Origin: VAXT01 sp963827725
GTDB lineage: Bacteria > Actinomycetota > Thermoleophilia > Gaiellales > Gaiellaceae
Length of the DNA stretch: 64,000 bases
Reading direction: 5' to 3'
NCBI GenBank assembly: GCA_963827725.1
Contig: CAWHBM010000001.1
Location: forward strand, 992,001 to 1,056,000
Shown: piece by piece, positions 8,523-15,825 of the stretch
Layout of the letters: every line of letters begins with the position of its first letter
Numbering within the stretch: the first letter of the stretch is position 1
Program-made: the position numbers and the translations under genes
Notes under the pieces: generated by a model
Database searches by the model: none
What the model was told of the DNA's origin: nothing
What the model saw: the letters and a program-made list of their open reading frames with translations, nothing else

Positions 8523-9738
8523 GTCGAGATCCGTATTCCGGAGCAGGACGAGCACCAGGCCTGGTTCAAGGCCTGTGAGGCAAGCTTCTCGGACGAGCTC
8601 CGCGAGGAGGACGTCGAGCACGACCGCAAGATGATTCCCGCAGAGCGGATGTACGGCGCCTACGACGACGGCGCAATCGTCGGCACCTCTGCGGACTTTC
8701 CCATGCGTCTCAGGATCCCGGGCGGCGAGCTGCCGGCCGCCGGAGTGACGATGGTCGGCGTCATGCCGAGCCACCGGCGCCGCGGCATCCTGAGGCAGCT
8801 CATGCGGCGTGAGCTCGACGACGCGCTCGGTCGCGGCGAGCCGCTCTCGATCCTCTGGGCTTCGGAGGAGTCGATCTACGGCCGGTTCGGGTACGGAGTC
8901 GCCACGCTCAGGGCCGCGATCAGCGCGGACCGTGACCGCATCGTCTTTCGCGGCGAGCCGGAGTCGGCTGCGCGGGTGAGGCTGATCGAGGAGGAAGAGG
9001 CCAAGCGCGTGTTGTCGCCGATCTGGGAGCGAGCCCAGGAGGAGCGTCCCGGCATGTACGCGCGCTCGCCCGGGTGGTGGCAGGAGTACACGCTTCCAGA
9101 CCCGGAGCATCGCCGCCGCGGTTCGGGGCCACGGTTCATCGCCCTGCTCGAGATCGACGGCACCCCGGAGGCGTATGCCCTCTATCGAGTGAAGGAGTCC
9201 TGGGACGAGGGCTTTCCCGCCTCGACCCTGTACGTCAACGAGGCCGTCGCGGCAACCTCGTCCGCCGAGCGCGAGCTCTGGCGCTTCCTCTTCGGCATCG
9301 ATCTGATCGCGCGCGTCGAATCGTATTTCCTGCAGGTCGATCATCCGCTCATGCTGGCCGTGACGGAGTCGCGGCGGCTCCGCGTGCGCGTGAGCGACGG
9401 CCTGTGGCTGCGCATTCTCGAGGTGGAACGCGCGCTGGAGTCTCGCTCGTACGCGGCCGAGGGCAGCCTCACGCTCGAGCTCAGCGACGAGTTCGTTCCC
9501 GACAACGCGGGCATCTGGACGCTCGAGGCAGGCCCCGGGAGGCGCGAACGTGAGCCGCGGCGGCGACGCTGAGCTGAGAATGGACATCCGCGACCTCGCT
9601 TCTGCCTACCTCGGAGGGTTCTCGTTCGCTCAGCTCGCTGCAGCAGGACTCGTCGACGAGCTCGCGCCCGGCGCCGTCGAGCGCGCCGACAGCCTCTTTC
9701 GCACCGCGCGCGCTCCGTGGTGCCCGCAGGTTTTCTGA
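8523..9738 (+). CDS. Eis-like GNAT acetyltransferase (frameshifted near 9538)
   Basis: Acetyl-CoA-dependent N-acetyltransferase of the Eis type, about 405 residues when the frame is restored. The GNAT core is visible (GVMPSHRRRGILRQLM, the acetyl-CoA loop, and ESIYGRFGYGVAT). A second half and a C-terminal sterol-carrier-like domain follow (DIRDLASAYLGGFSFAQLAAAG). The first frame runs to 9572; the true C-terminus is in another frame from about 9540. Removing one G from the GGG at 9537-9539 joins them cleanly. The family N-terminus (xEIR) falls on a GTC codon at 8523 with no ATG, GTG or TTG nearby, so the start is uncertain. It follows pcrA by about 20 bases. Confidence 0.75.
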
Positions 9739-9770
9739 GCTCCGAGGAGCGTCTACAATGAGCCGCCCAA

Positions 9771-9843
9771 GGGCGGTTAGCTCAGTTGGGAGAGCACCAG
9801 CTCGACAAGCTGGGGGTCACTGGTTCGAGCCCAGTACCGCCCA
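9771..9843 (+). tRNA. tRNA-Val (anticodon GAC)
   Basis: Full cloverleaf of 73 bases. Acceptor GGGCGGT pairs with ACCGCCC, the D-stem is GCTC/GAGC, the anticodon stem is CCAGC/GCTGG around loop TCGACAA, and the T-arm is CTGG-TTCGAGC-CCAG. The discriminator is A and CCA is not encoded. The anticodon reads GAC (valine). Base 33 before the anticodon reads C instead of the near-universal T. A TACAAT at 9754-9759 fits a -10 box 12 bases upstream of the 5' end. CCGCCC just before the gene can pair with the 5' acceptor strand. Confidence 0.93.
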
Positions 9844-10011
9844 TCTCTCGCTTCCCTGAGCGGCGTGGGCTCTGCCCACAGCCTCGCGCCGCTCAGCGCC
9901 CTCCTGCGAGCGGCCCGTGCGACTAGCACTGTTCCACTCGCATACGGGCACTGAGCGACGCGTCAGGAAACCGAGAGTGGAGTTGTCACAGATTCGGCGC
10001 ATTTGCCCCTT

Positions 10012-10035
10012 GACACTGATCGGTGTCGGACACCG
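10012..10035. repeat. REP-like overlapping palindromes in the 9844-10084 intergenic region
   Basis: The 241 bases between the tRNA and the next gene hold no convincing ORF. They contain GACAC (10012-10016) ... GTGTC (10023-10027), overlapping a perfect 7-1-7 palindrome, CGGTGTC-G-GACACCG, at 10021-10035. It has the same 15-base architecture as palindromes at 37507 and 46882. A TTGACAC at 10010-10016 could also serve as a -35 box for the acetyltransferase gene at 10085. Confidence 0.5.
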
Positions 10036-10084
10036 AACCCCACGTATGCCGCTCGGTTCGAACGTGCTCGCTAAGGTCGCTCCG

Positions 10085-10858
10085 ATGATCGACGCACCGA
10101 CGGAACGCGCAGACCGGCTCCATGCAGCGCTGTCGACCACGTTCGAGGGCTTCTTCTCGGTCATCGAGGAGGCCAACTTCGAGCGGCGCGTGGGTCATTC
10201 GCGGTTGTTCTTCCCGTCCGTGCCGCTCGCCCAATTCAACGGCGTCATCGTCGAGTCCGAGCCGTGCTCCGCGATTGCCGACTCGATTCGGGAGGTGGCG
10301 GCCGCAGGCGTCCCCTGCGGAGTGCAGCTGCGGGCAGGGCGCCGGCACGACGGGGTCGACGCCGAACTTGCGGGGCTGGGGTTCACGTCGCGCAGGCCGC
10401 TGCCGGGGATGACCTTGGCGCCGGACGAGCTCGTAGACGTCCGTGTGGACGGGCTGACGATCGACCGGGCAGGCGACGAAGCCGAACTCGCCGAAGCTGC
10501 ACACGTGGCGGCGACGGGCTTCGCCGCTCCGGTCGAGGCGATCAAGCCGCTCTACGCGGGTGCCGTCCTGTCGCTGGACGGCTTCGCCGTGTACATCGGC
10601 CGGGTCGCCGGCGAGGCCGTGACGACCGGGATGGGCTACCGGCTCGGACGCGAGGTCGCCATCTTCAGCGTGGCGACACCGCTGGAGCACCGGCGCCGCG
10701 GCTACGGCGGCGCGATCTCGGCGCACGCCGCGCGGATGGGCTTCGAGCAGGGCGCCGACCTGGCGTGGCTGCAGACGACTGACCTCGGCGAACCCACGTA
10801 CCGCCGGCTCGGCTTCCACCACAGCGTGATGCACTCGCTGCTCACGCGCCCGCCCTAG
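10085..10858 (+). CDS. GNAT-family N-acetyltransferase
   Basis: Predicted acetyltransferase of 257 residues. The catalytic GNAT domain is C-terminal: IFSVATPLEHRRRGYGGAIS near residue 200 is motif A with the acetyl-CoA-binding R-R-R-G-Y-G loop. It is followed by AWLQTTDLGEPTYRRLGFHH (motif B). The N-terminal 110 residues (LSTTFEGFFSVIEEANFERR onward) are a less conserved partner domain. ATG 10085 is preferred; an in-frame ATG at 10046 would add 13 residues. The substrate is unknown. The gene is transcribed alone after tRNA-Val, behind a palindrome-rich region. Confidence 0.78.
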   Translation: MIDAPTERADRLHAALSTTFEGFFSVIEEANFERRVGHSRLFFPSVPLAQFNGVIVESEPCSAIADSIREVAAAGVPCGVQLRAGRRHDGVDAELAGLGFTSRRPLPGMTLAPDELVDVRVDGLTIDRAGDEAELAEAAHVAATGFAAPVEAIKPLYAGAVLSLDGFAVYIGRVAGEAVTTGMGYRLGREVAIFSVATPLEHRRRGYGGAISAHAARMGFEQGADLAWLQTTDLGEPTYRRLGFHHSVMHSLLTRPP

Positions 10859-10893
10859 AACAACTCCAGAGCGGGTTGTCGCAGACTTGTCGG

Positions 10894-11331
10894 CTAGACC
10901 GCCGGAGCCGACGATTGCGTTCGGTCTCGGCTGACCGCCCGTGCGAGTGAAACTCCTACGACGAGGCAAATTGCGCCAGTCGTGAGAATCCCGAGCTCTT
11001 CATGCAGCCATGAGGGCCCGACGCCGTCGAATGCGGCCTTGAGCGACTCGTCCAGGATGGCGTAGAGCACGAACAGAGCGAAGAACGCTGCTACTGCGCC
11101 CAGCAGCTGTGCCCACCAGGCAAAGCGACGGAGCAACGCGATTCCGACGGCCGTGGCGCCGATCGCCATGGCGAAGACAGCCGAGAGGTAGAGCACTGGC
11201 ACCGGCATCGAGTCGGTGGCTCGGCCTGTCAGGTCGTTCAGGGTGATCACGACGACCTTGAGCACCCAGAGGGCGCCACCGGCCGCGAAAAGCCAAAGGC
11301 CCCAATACATCCAAGCGCGGAGCAGGTTCAC
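10894..11331 (-). CDS. hypothetical four-helix membrane protein
   Basis: Small membrane protein of 145 residues with about four hydrophobic segments (MYWGLWLFAAGGALWVLKVVV near the N-terminus, then VLYLSAVFAMAIGATAVGIAL and two more). A charged tail (AVSRDRTQSS) ends it. GTG 11331 is preferred because it begins just before the first membrane helix; an ATG at 11376 would overlap the divergent VOC gene. No family is recognised. It stands alone between an acetyltransferase gene (convergent) and a VOC gene (divergent). Confidence 0.55.
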   Translation of the reverse strand: MNLLRAWMYWGLWLFAAGGALWVLKVVVITLNDLTGRATDSMPVPVLYLSAVFAMAIGATAVGIALLRRFAWWAQLLGAVAAFFALFVLYAILDESLKAAFDGVGPSWLHEELGILTTGAICLVVGVSLARAVSRDRTQSSAPAV

Positions 11332-11369
11332 GGCGGCGAACTCTACTTCGCGAGCCCTAGAGTGGGCAT

Positions 11370-11808
11370 GTGGCACTCAAACGGATGGACAATGTGGGCA
11401 TTGTCGTCGACGACCTAGCGGCGACGATCGAGTTCTTTCGCGAGCTCGGCCTCGAGCTCGAAGGGCAAGCCACGATCGAAGGAGACTGGGCAGAGCGCGT
11501 CACTGGACTGCGCGACATGCGCGTCGAGATCGCCATGATGCGCACGCCGGACGGCCACAGCCGGCTCGAGCTCTCGCGATTTCTCACGCCGCCTACGGTC
11601 GCCGATCACCGGAACGCCCCCGGTCAACGCTCTGGGCTACCTCCGCGTCATGTTCGCCGTGGACGACCTCGACGATACGCTCGCCCGGCTCCGCAAGCAC
11701 GGCGCGCAGCTCGTCGACGAAGTGGCCCAATACGAAGACGCTTATCGGCTCTGCTACATCCGGGGGCCCGAAGGACTTCTCATCGGGCTCGCCCAAGAAC
11801 TCGGCTGA
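11370..11808 (+). CDS. VOC-family (glyoxalase/bleomycin-resistance fold) protein, frameshifted
   Basis: Two beta-alpha-beta-beta-beta modules of a VOC protein, about 145 residues in total. The first half (MDNVGIVVDDLAATIEFFREL ... DMRVEIAMMRTPDG) and the second half (GYLRVMFAVDDLDDTLARL ... RLCYIRGPEGLLIGLAQEL) lie in different frames. One extra C in the CCCCC run near 11616-11620 explains the shift: removing it gives a continuous NAPVNALGYL. The VOC metal ligands look partly conserved (the Glu positions in each half). The reaction is unknown. GTG 11370 overlaps the divergent membrane gene region. Confidence 0.65.
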
Positions 11809-11834
11809 GCGGAGAACCGGCGTACACTCGATCC

Positions 11835-12081
11835 ATGCCGCGCGGATACGAGGAAGGACCCGTCGCCGAGGCGGCTCAGGCTCGCCTCGATGCGCTCGAG
11901 CGGGGCGAGGAGGCTCGGAGCCGAGCGGCGGCCGGCTCAGCGCGTCGCTGTCTACGGATCGACCGACGACGAAGCCGAGTCTCACTTTCTCGGCTGGGCG
12001 GACGAAGTCGATGCCGACGAGTTGTTCGAGAACGGCCGAGCGTGGGGCATCTCGCTTCGCCGGCGCGCCGTCAAGGATTGA
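11835..12081 (+). CDS. hypothetical small protein, probably frameshifted
   Basis: An ATG at 11835 opens a small protein (MPRGYEEGPVAEAAQARLDALE), and its likely C-terminal half (VYGSTDDEAESHFLGWADEVD ... WGISLRRRAVKD) lies in another frame ending at 12081. Joining them needs one base removed between about 11890 and 11937. The product would have about 81 residues, acidic then basic, with no known domain. It sits between the VOC gene and a degenerate cyclase-domain gene that starts in its last codon. Called only because both halves look protein-like and are tightly packed. Confidence 0.35.
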
Positions 12082-12557
12082 CCGTCACCCTCATGGCGGA
12101 GGGGCGCCGGATGATGCGCCTCTCTCGCGAGTTGGCGCCAGACGTGTTTCGCGCGCTCCTCGACGAGTACCAGCGATTTCTCCGCGAGGTGCTGGAGAGC
12201 ATGGGTGCGCGAGAGGTGGAGGTCGACGACGACACCGGTACCGCCTCCTTCCCGAGCGCCAAGGAGGCTGCGCTTGCGGCCGTTGCCGTGCAGCGTGAAG
12301 TCGCCGCCCACGAGTGGCCGCACGGGCGGAGCATCGCGATGAGCGTCGGGCTCGAGTCCGGAGAGTCGATGCAGGTGGCCCTCCGTTGCGCAGAGCTCTG
12401 TGACGCGGCAGAGGGTGGGCAGATCTTCCTGACCGAGGTTGTCAGCCGCCTGCTCGCACAGGAGGATCTCGGAGACCTTTCCGTGCGCGATCTCGGGGAG
12501 GTGCCGCTCCGCCGGAGCGATCACAACGTGCGGGCGTACGAGCTGGTTTTCCTTTAG
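12078..12557 (+). CDS. degenerate class III nucleotide cyclase domain protein
   Basis: About 159 residues resembling the class III adenylate cyclase catalytic fold: an N-terminal strand VTLMAEGRRMMRLSREL, the LLDEYQRFLREVLESMGAREVEV helix-strand, FPSAKEAALAAVAVQREVAAH, MSVGLESGES and GGQIFLTEVVSRLLAQ. In active enzymes the first strand carries the metal-binding Asp and the middle hairpin a GD motif. Here these positions read AEGRR and DDDTGT without the usual FxDxxGST/GDG pattern, so it is probably inactive and may act as a dimerising or nucleotide-sensing domain. The start is TTG 12078 (overlapping the upstream stop) or ATG 12093. Confidence 0.55.
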   Translation: MTVTLMAEGRRMMRLSRELAPDVFRALLDEYQRFLREVLESMGAREVEVDDDTGTASFPSAKEAALAAVAVQREVAAHEWPHGRSIAMSVGLESGESMQVALRCAELCDAAEGGQIFLTEVVSRLLAQEDLGDLSVRDLGEVPLRRSDHNVRAYELVFL

Positions 12558-12567
12558 CGTTCCGGCG

Positions 12568-12948
12568 ATGGCTGAGCTCAACGCGATCGGGGTCGTCGTC
12601 GCGGACATGGCCCGCTCGATCAGCTTCTACCGGCTGCTCGGGCTCGACATGCCGGAGACGCCGGACGAGGATCACGTGGAAACGGCCCTCCCGAACGGGG
12701 TCCGCTTCATGCTCGACGCCGAGGAGATGGTGAAGGGCTTCCGCCCGGACTGGACGCGTGAGACCGGGAACCAGGTCGCACTCGCCTTCGAATGCGAGAG
12801 CCCTGCGCAGGTCGACGAGCTCCACGCGAAGGCCACCGCCGCAGGTTTTCACAGCGAAAAAGAGCCGTGGGACGCTTTCTGGGGACAGCGGTATGGCCAG
12901 CTCCAGGACCCCGACGGCACACCGATCGATCTCTACGCAGCGCTCTAA
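12568..12948 (+). CDS. VOC-family protein
   Basis: Soluble protein of 126 residues with a single VOC unit: NAIGVVVADMARSISFYRLLGLDMPE at the start, EDHVETALPNGVRFMLDAEEM in the middle, and YGQLQDPDGTPIDLYAAL at the end (the usual DPDG-[TN] closing strand). Its stop is directly followed by the ATG of the nitrile hydratase beta-N gene (TAAATG), so it belongs to that operon. Its own reaction is unknown. Co-transcription suggests a link to metabolism of the nitrile hydratase substrate, which is inference. Confidence 0.75.
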   Translation: MAELNAIGVVVADMARSISFYRLLGLDMPETPDEDHVETALPNGVRFMLDAEEMVKGFRPDWTRETGNQVALAFECESPAQVDELHAKATAAGFHSEKEPWDAFWGQRYGQLQDPDGTPIDLYAAL

Positions 12949-13236
12949 ATGCAGAGCGGCGTGCATGACCGGGGCGGGTGGCCGACCGATGCGCCGATCG
13001 ACCGGGCCGAGCATGAGCTCGCCGACTGGGAGCTGCTCACAGACGCGCTCCTCGGTGCCCTCGGCAGTCGTGGCCTGATCAACGTCGACGAGTTACGGCG
13101 CGGCATCGAGAGCATGCCGCCGGACGACTACGAGCAGGCGTCGTACTACGAGCGCTGGCTCTTCTCGGTCGAAACGGTTCTCACGGAGAAAGGCGTGCTC
13201 GCTGCGGGAGAGCTCGATGCGAGGCTCGCAGGATGA
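12949..13236 (+). CDS. nitrile hydratase beta-subunit N-terminal-type protein
   Basis: A 95-residue protein corresponding to the N-terminal helical half of a nitrile hydratase beta subunit. Features are a Gly-rich start (HDRGGWPTDAPID), the EHELADWELL helix, and the conserved LRRGIESMPPDDYEQASYYERWL segment followed by VETVLTEKGVL. In classical enzymes this half is fused to the SH3-like half, which here is the next gene. Separate polypeptides for the two halves are known from thiocyanate hydrolase and the toyocamycin nitrile hydratase. The start ATG 12949 abuts the VOC gene and the stop overlaps the next start by 4 bases. Confidence 0.78.
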   Translation: MQSGVHDRGGWPTDAPIDRAEHELADWELLTDALLGALGSRGLINVDELRRGIESMPPDDYEQASYYERWLFSVETVLTEKGVLAAGELDARLAG

Positions 13237-13514
13237 AGTTCCGCCCAGGACAACGCGTGCGAGTCGCGGCGCGGCAGCACGATGGCCATCACCGCACCCC
13301 CGGTTACGTGAAGGGCAAGACCGGCAGCGTCGAGCGCATGCATGCGTCGTTCAAGAACCCCGAGACCCGGGCGTACGGCCAAGACGGGCTCCCAGAGAAG
13401 CCGCTCTACCTCGTCGGCTTCGCGCAACAGGACGTCTGGCCCAACTACTCCGGCCCTGGCGACGACCGGATCTACCTCGACGTATTCGAGCACTGGCTGG
13501 AGGAAGCAGAGTGA
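13233..13514 (+). CDS. nitrile hydratase beta-subunit C-terminal-type protein (SH3-like)
   Basis: A 93-residue protein matching the C-terminal SH3-like half of nitrile hydratase beta subunits. It shows KFRPGQRVRVAARQHDGHHR, then RTPGYVKGKTGSVERMHASF and the closing YLVGFAQQDVWPNYSGPGDD ... VFEHWLEEAE. This part normally packs on the alpha subunit and helps form the active-site channel. The ATG at 13233 overlaps the preceding stop, and the GTG of the alpha gene overlaps its own stop. The tight overlaps support stoichiometric assembly of three chains. Confidence 0.8.
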   Translation: MKFRPGQRVRVAARQHDGHHRTPGYVKGKTGSVERMHASFKNPETRAYGQDGLPEKPLYLVGFAQQDVWPNYSGPGDDRIYLDVFEHWLEEAE

Positions 13515-14143
13515 GCGGGCACGGCCACGATCATCCGCACGAGGCGATCACCGGGGGCGACGAGCCGGCGGCCGCCGCGCGCGTTCGAAGCCTCGAGGAG
13601 CTGCTCGTCGAGAAGGGCCTCGTCGAGCGCGAGGACGTGCGCCGGCGGATCGACTCGCTCGTGTCCCGTACCCCTGCCGACGGCGCGCGCCTGGTTGCGC
13701 GAGCCTGGGTCGATCCCGAGTTCAAGGGGCGCGTGCTTGCAGACGCACGCGCGGCGGCGCTGGAGCTCGGCCTCGATCCGGGGCCATCGCCGGCCGTCCT
13801 CGCCTTCGAGAACACCGAAGCCGTGCACCACATGGTCGTCTGCACACTCTGCTCCTGCTATCCGAGGGCGTTTCTCGGGCTGCCGCCGGACTGGTACAAG
13901 AGCCTTGCGTACCGCTCGCGCGCTGTCTCCGATCCGCGCGGCGTGCTCGCTGAGTTCGGAGTCGAGCTAGACGACGATGTCGAGCTGCGCGTGCTCGACT
14001 CGACGGCCGACATTCGGTACCTGGTGATCCCGCGCCGGCCGTCCGGCAGCGAGGCGATGAGTGAGGACGAGCTGGCCTCCCTGGTCACCCGCGACTCCAT
14101 GATCGGAGTCGCGCAGCCGGTCGCTCCTGCTCCGGTCGCCTAG
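13511..14143 (+). CDS. nitrile hydratase alpha subunit, cobalt type
   Basis: Catalytic metal-binding subunit of 210 residues that hydrates nitriles (or a related substrate such as thiocyanate) to amides. The metal claw VVCTLCSCY is intact, with Cys at about residues 111, 114 and 116. Thr after the first Cys is the signature of non-corrin cobalt enzymes, whereas iron enzymes have Ser. The N-terminus is His-rich (GHGHDHPHEAI) as in cobalt-type enzymes, and RLVARAWVDPEFKGRVLADA is the family helix. No activator/metallochaperone gene is seen beside it. Whether the three-chain enzyme is a nitrile hydratase or thiocyanate-hydrolase-like enzyme cannot be settled from sequence alone. Confidence 0.88.
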   Translation: MSGHGHDHPHEAITGGDEPAAAARVRSLEELLVEKGLVEREDVRRRIDSLVSRTPADGARLVARAWVDPEFKGRVLADARAAALELGLDPGPSPAVLAFENTEAVHHMVVCTLCSCYPRAFLGLPPDWYKSLAYRSRAVSDPRGVLAEFGVELDDDVELRVLDSTADIRYLVIPRRPSGSEAMSEDELASLVTRDSMIGVAQPVAPAPVA

Positions 14144-14352
14144 GCGGCGGCCGCGACGTGTGAGACGCCGCGGCCGGCCGCGTATGCGTACGGGTGGCGG
14201 AATGCGTCGAGGGCGAACGCCGGATCAACTTTCAGCTCGAACTCCTCGCCGGTGTTCGTGTCGTGCACGAACACGCTGACACTGTCGCCGCCGTGCCAGA
14301 AGAGCACGACCTCGAGCCCTGCGGTTAGCCGTCGATCGAGCTCGCGTTTCAT
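14140..14352 (-). CDS. hypothetical protein (70 aa)
   Basis: Small soluble protein of 70 residues: MKRELDRRLTAGLEVVLFWH, then a beta-rich stretch (GDSVSVFVHDTNTGEEFELKV) and DPAFALDAFRHPYAYAAGRG. The middle looks like a short actinobacterial family in which an ALDAFRHPYAYA-type tail recurs, but no function is known. It converges on the nitrile hydratase alpha gene with a 4-base overlap of the ends. A 14-base gap separates it from the upstream secreted-protein gene on the same strand. Confidence 0.55.
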   Translation of the reverse strand: MKRELDRRLTAGLEVVLFWHGGDSVSVFVHDTNTGEEFELKVDPAFALDAFRHPYAYAAGRGVSHVAAAA

Positions 14353-14366
14353 CGCCGTTCGCCTTC

Positions 14367-14750
14367 CTAGAACCGGCCAGAGGCGATCAGTCTGCCTCCG
14401 ATGGTCTTCACCTTGATCACCGTTCCGGACCGGACGGCCGGGAAGTTCGCCCCGCGCCTGTCCACGCGTGCCTCCCCGAGGGCGCTGACCCGCGACGTGC
14501 CGACCCTTGTGCTGTTCACGAAGAACGAGACGCGCGTGCCGGCGAGCCGGCGGATGTGCTCGATCTCGATCTCGAGCTCACGCTGGCCGGTCACCTGGTA
14601 CTTGGCTTTGCCCTTCGCCGAGGGGTATGCGGCGGTCGGCTTGAGCTGGATGATCGTGCCCCGACCGTCCTTTGCCTGCACGGAGGGCGACATGACCGCC
14701 ATCGCAACGAGTGCGATGAGTACTACTGGAATCATCAACGAGCGCTTCAT
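14367..14750 (-). CDS. secreted hypothetical protein
   Basis: Exported protein of 127 residues. The ATG at 14750 gives a clear signal peptide (MKRSLMIPVVLIALVAMAVM then SPSVQA), with cleavage expected after VQA. The mature part is small and beta-rich (RELEIEIEHIRRLAGTRVSFF, then FPAVRSGTVIKVKTIGGRLI), ending in a basic GRF tail. It may be a beta-sandwich carrier or matrix protein; no family is recognised. Upstream there are about 100 bases without a gene before the holin-family gene. Confidence 0.6.
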   Translation of the reverse strand: MKRSLMIPVVLIALVAMAVMSPSVQAKDGRGTIIQLKPTAAYPSAKGKAKYQVTGQRELEIEIEHIRRLAGTRVSFFVNSTRVGTSRVSALGEARVDRRGANFPAVRSGTVIKVKTIGGRLIASGRF

Positions 14751-14850
14751 TTGGGTCTCCTTGCTGGGCGTTCTTGACACCACTGAACGTATCCCGCAAG
14801 CCCCCAGCAGCAGGCAATGCCCGGGTAAAGATTCGGTTCGGGAAGGGTCG

Positions 14851-15237
14851 CTAGGACCAGGAGGGATTCGCGGGGCGTGCGGCCTTCGAGCTTGCGCGCA
14901 GGCGGAAGACCCCGTGCAGGACCCAGTTGACGATCCAGACGACGATCGAAGCGCCGACGTACGTCCAGAAGCCGTCGATCGAGAAGTCCGGCGCGATCCA
15001 CTCGGCGATCGCGAGCATGAGGACGTTGATCGCAATCAGCGCCAGGCCGAGCGTGAGGATCACGATCGGCAGCGCGAGCAACGTGAGGATCGGCCTGATG
15101 ATCGTGTTCGCGATTCCGAGGACCGCCGCTCCGAGCAGAAGTGGCCACCAGCGCCCGATTGTGACCCCCTCGAAAATCCAGTCGGCGACCGCCAGCGAGA
15201 GGATGTTGGCAAGCCAGGCAAGCAGCAGGAACAGCAT
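14851..15237 (-). CDS. phage holin family (PF04020-type) membrane protein
   Basis: Membrane protein of 128 residues with four hydrophobic segments and the typical pattern of the mycobacterial holin/DUF360-like family: ILSLAVADWIFEGVTIGRWW, then NTIIRPILTLLALPIVILTLG and a final VGASIVVWIVNWVL segment. ATG 15237 begins right at the first helix; the upstream in-frame extension has no membrane character and is left out. Despite the name, the family is chromosomal in most actinobacteria and its function is unknown. It is divergent from the small peptide gene at 15371. Confidence 0.78.
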   Translation of the reverse strand: MLFLLLAWLANILSLAVADWIFEGVTIGRWWPLLLGAAVLGIANTIIRPILTLLALPIVILTLGLALIAINVLMLAIAEWIAPDFSIDGFWTYVGASIVVWIVNWVLHGVFRLRASSKAARPANPSWS

Positions 15238-15370
15238 CGTCGGGGCCAAGTAAATCAGGGTCGGTCGCGGCTGGAAGAAAACGGCGGTTGCCCTCGTCTG
15301 GAAGGTGACGCCGGTTTGCGCCGCGCAGCGCGTGGCGTTACCGCCCATGGCCTACGCCGAAGGGAGAAAA

Positions 15371-15517
15371 ATGGACGAGCAGAAGCACACAGAGCCATCA
15401 TCGGACGAGGAAAGGGAGCTCGACGATCTCGAGCTGCCCGACGAAGAGGCCGACGCCGTCAAGGGCGGGACAGGGTCATCCGGGGACGACGGGCCCGTGG
15501 AGACGGTCAGCCTTTGA
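15371..15517 (+). CDS. short peptide with double-glycine leader-like motif (possible RiPP precursor)
   Basis: ATG 15371 follows an AAGGGAG at 15360-15366 and encodes 48 residues. The first 33 are very acidic (ELDDLELPDEEADAVKGG), ending in Val-Lys-Gly-Gly, followed by a 15-residue tail TGSSGDDGPVETVSL. An acidic helix ending in GG is typical of leader peptides of ribosomally made, post-translationally processed peptides, cut after GG by C39-type peptidases. No modifying enzyme or peptidase-transporter lies in this window. A non-RiPP small protein is therefore equally possible. Confidence 0.5.
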   Translation: MDEQKHTEPSSDEERELDDLELPDEEADAVKGGTGSSGDDGPVETVSL

Positions 15518-15525
15518 AACCCTAG

Positions 15526-15756
15526 TTAGCGGTGGCGGTAGACGATCCGACCTCGATCGAGGTCGTACGGCGAGAGCTCGACGTTCACCCGGTCGCCCGG
15601 GAGGATCTTGATCCGGTAGCGCCGCATCTTTCCGGCGGTGTACCCGAGAGTCTCGTGGCCGTTGTCGAGGAGGATCTTGTACATCCCGTTTCGGAAGGCC
15701 TCGACGACCTCACCCTCGAACTCGATTTTGTCTTCTTTGCCGGCGATTGTCGTCAC
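15526..15756 (-). CDS. infA: translation initiation factor IF-1
   Basis: OB-fold protein of 76 residues that binds the ribosomal A site during initiation. Family positions are visible: KIEFEGEVVEAFRNGMYKI, LLDNGHETLGYTAGKMRRYRI and ILPGDRVNVELSPYDLDRGRIVYR. The usual HISGKMR is replaced by YTAGKMR, a variant seen in some second-copy infA genes. The gene stands alone here rather than in the ribosomal-protein operon, so it may be an extra or stress-related paralogue. It lies downstream of the cold-shock gene on the same strand, separated by a terminator hairpin. Confidence 0.9.
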   Translation of the reverse strand: MTTIAGKEDKIEFEGEVVEAFRNGMYKILLDNGHETLGYTAGKMRRYRIKILPGDRVNVELSPYDLDRGRIVYRHR

Positions 15757-15775
15757 CTCCCTTGGACCTAAAATA

Positions 15776-15811
15776 CCCGCGCCGCCGGGACAAAACCACC
15801 GACGGCGCGGG
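15776..15811 (-). terminator. rho-independent terminator of the cold-shock gene
   Basis: CCCGCGCCG (15776-15784) and CGGCGCGGG (15803-15811) form a perfect 9-base stem with an 18-base loop. On the minus strand the stem is followed by TATTTTAGG, an adequate U-rich run. It lies 15 bases past the cold-shock stop codon and before infA. Confidence 0.7.
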
Positions 15812-15825
15812 AAACGAGACTGGTC

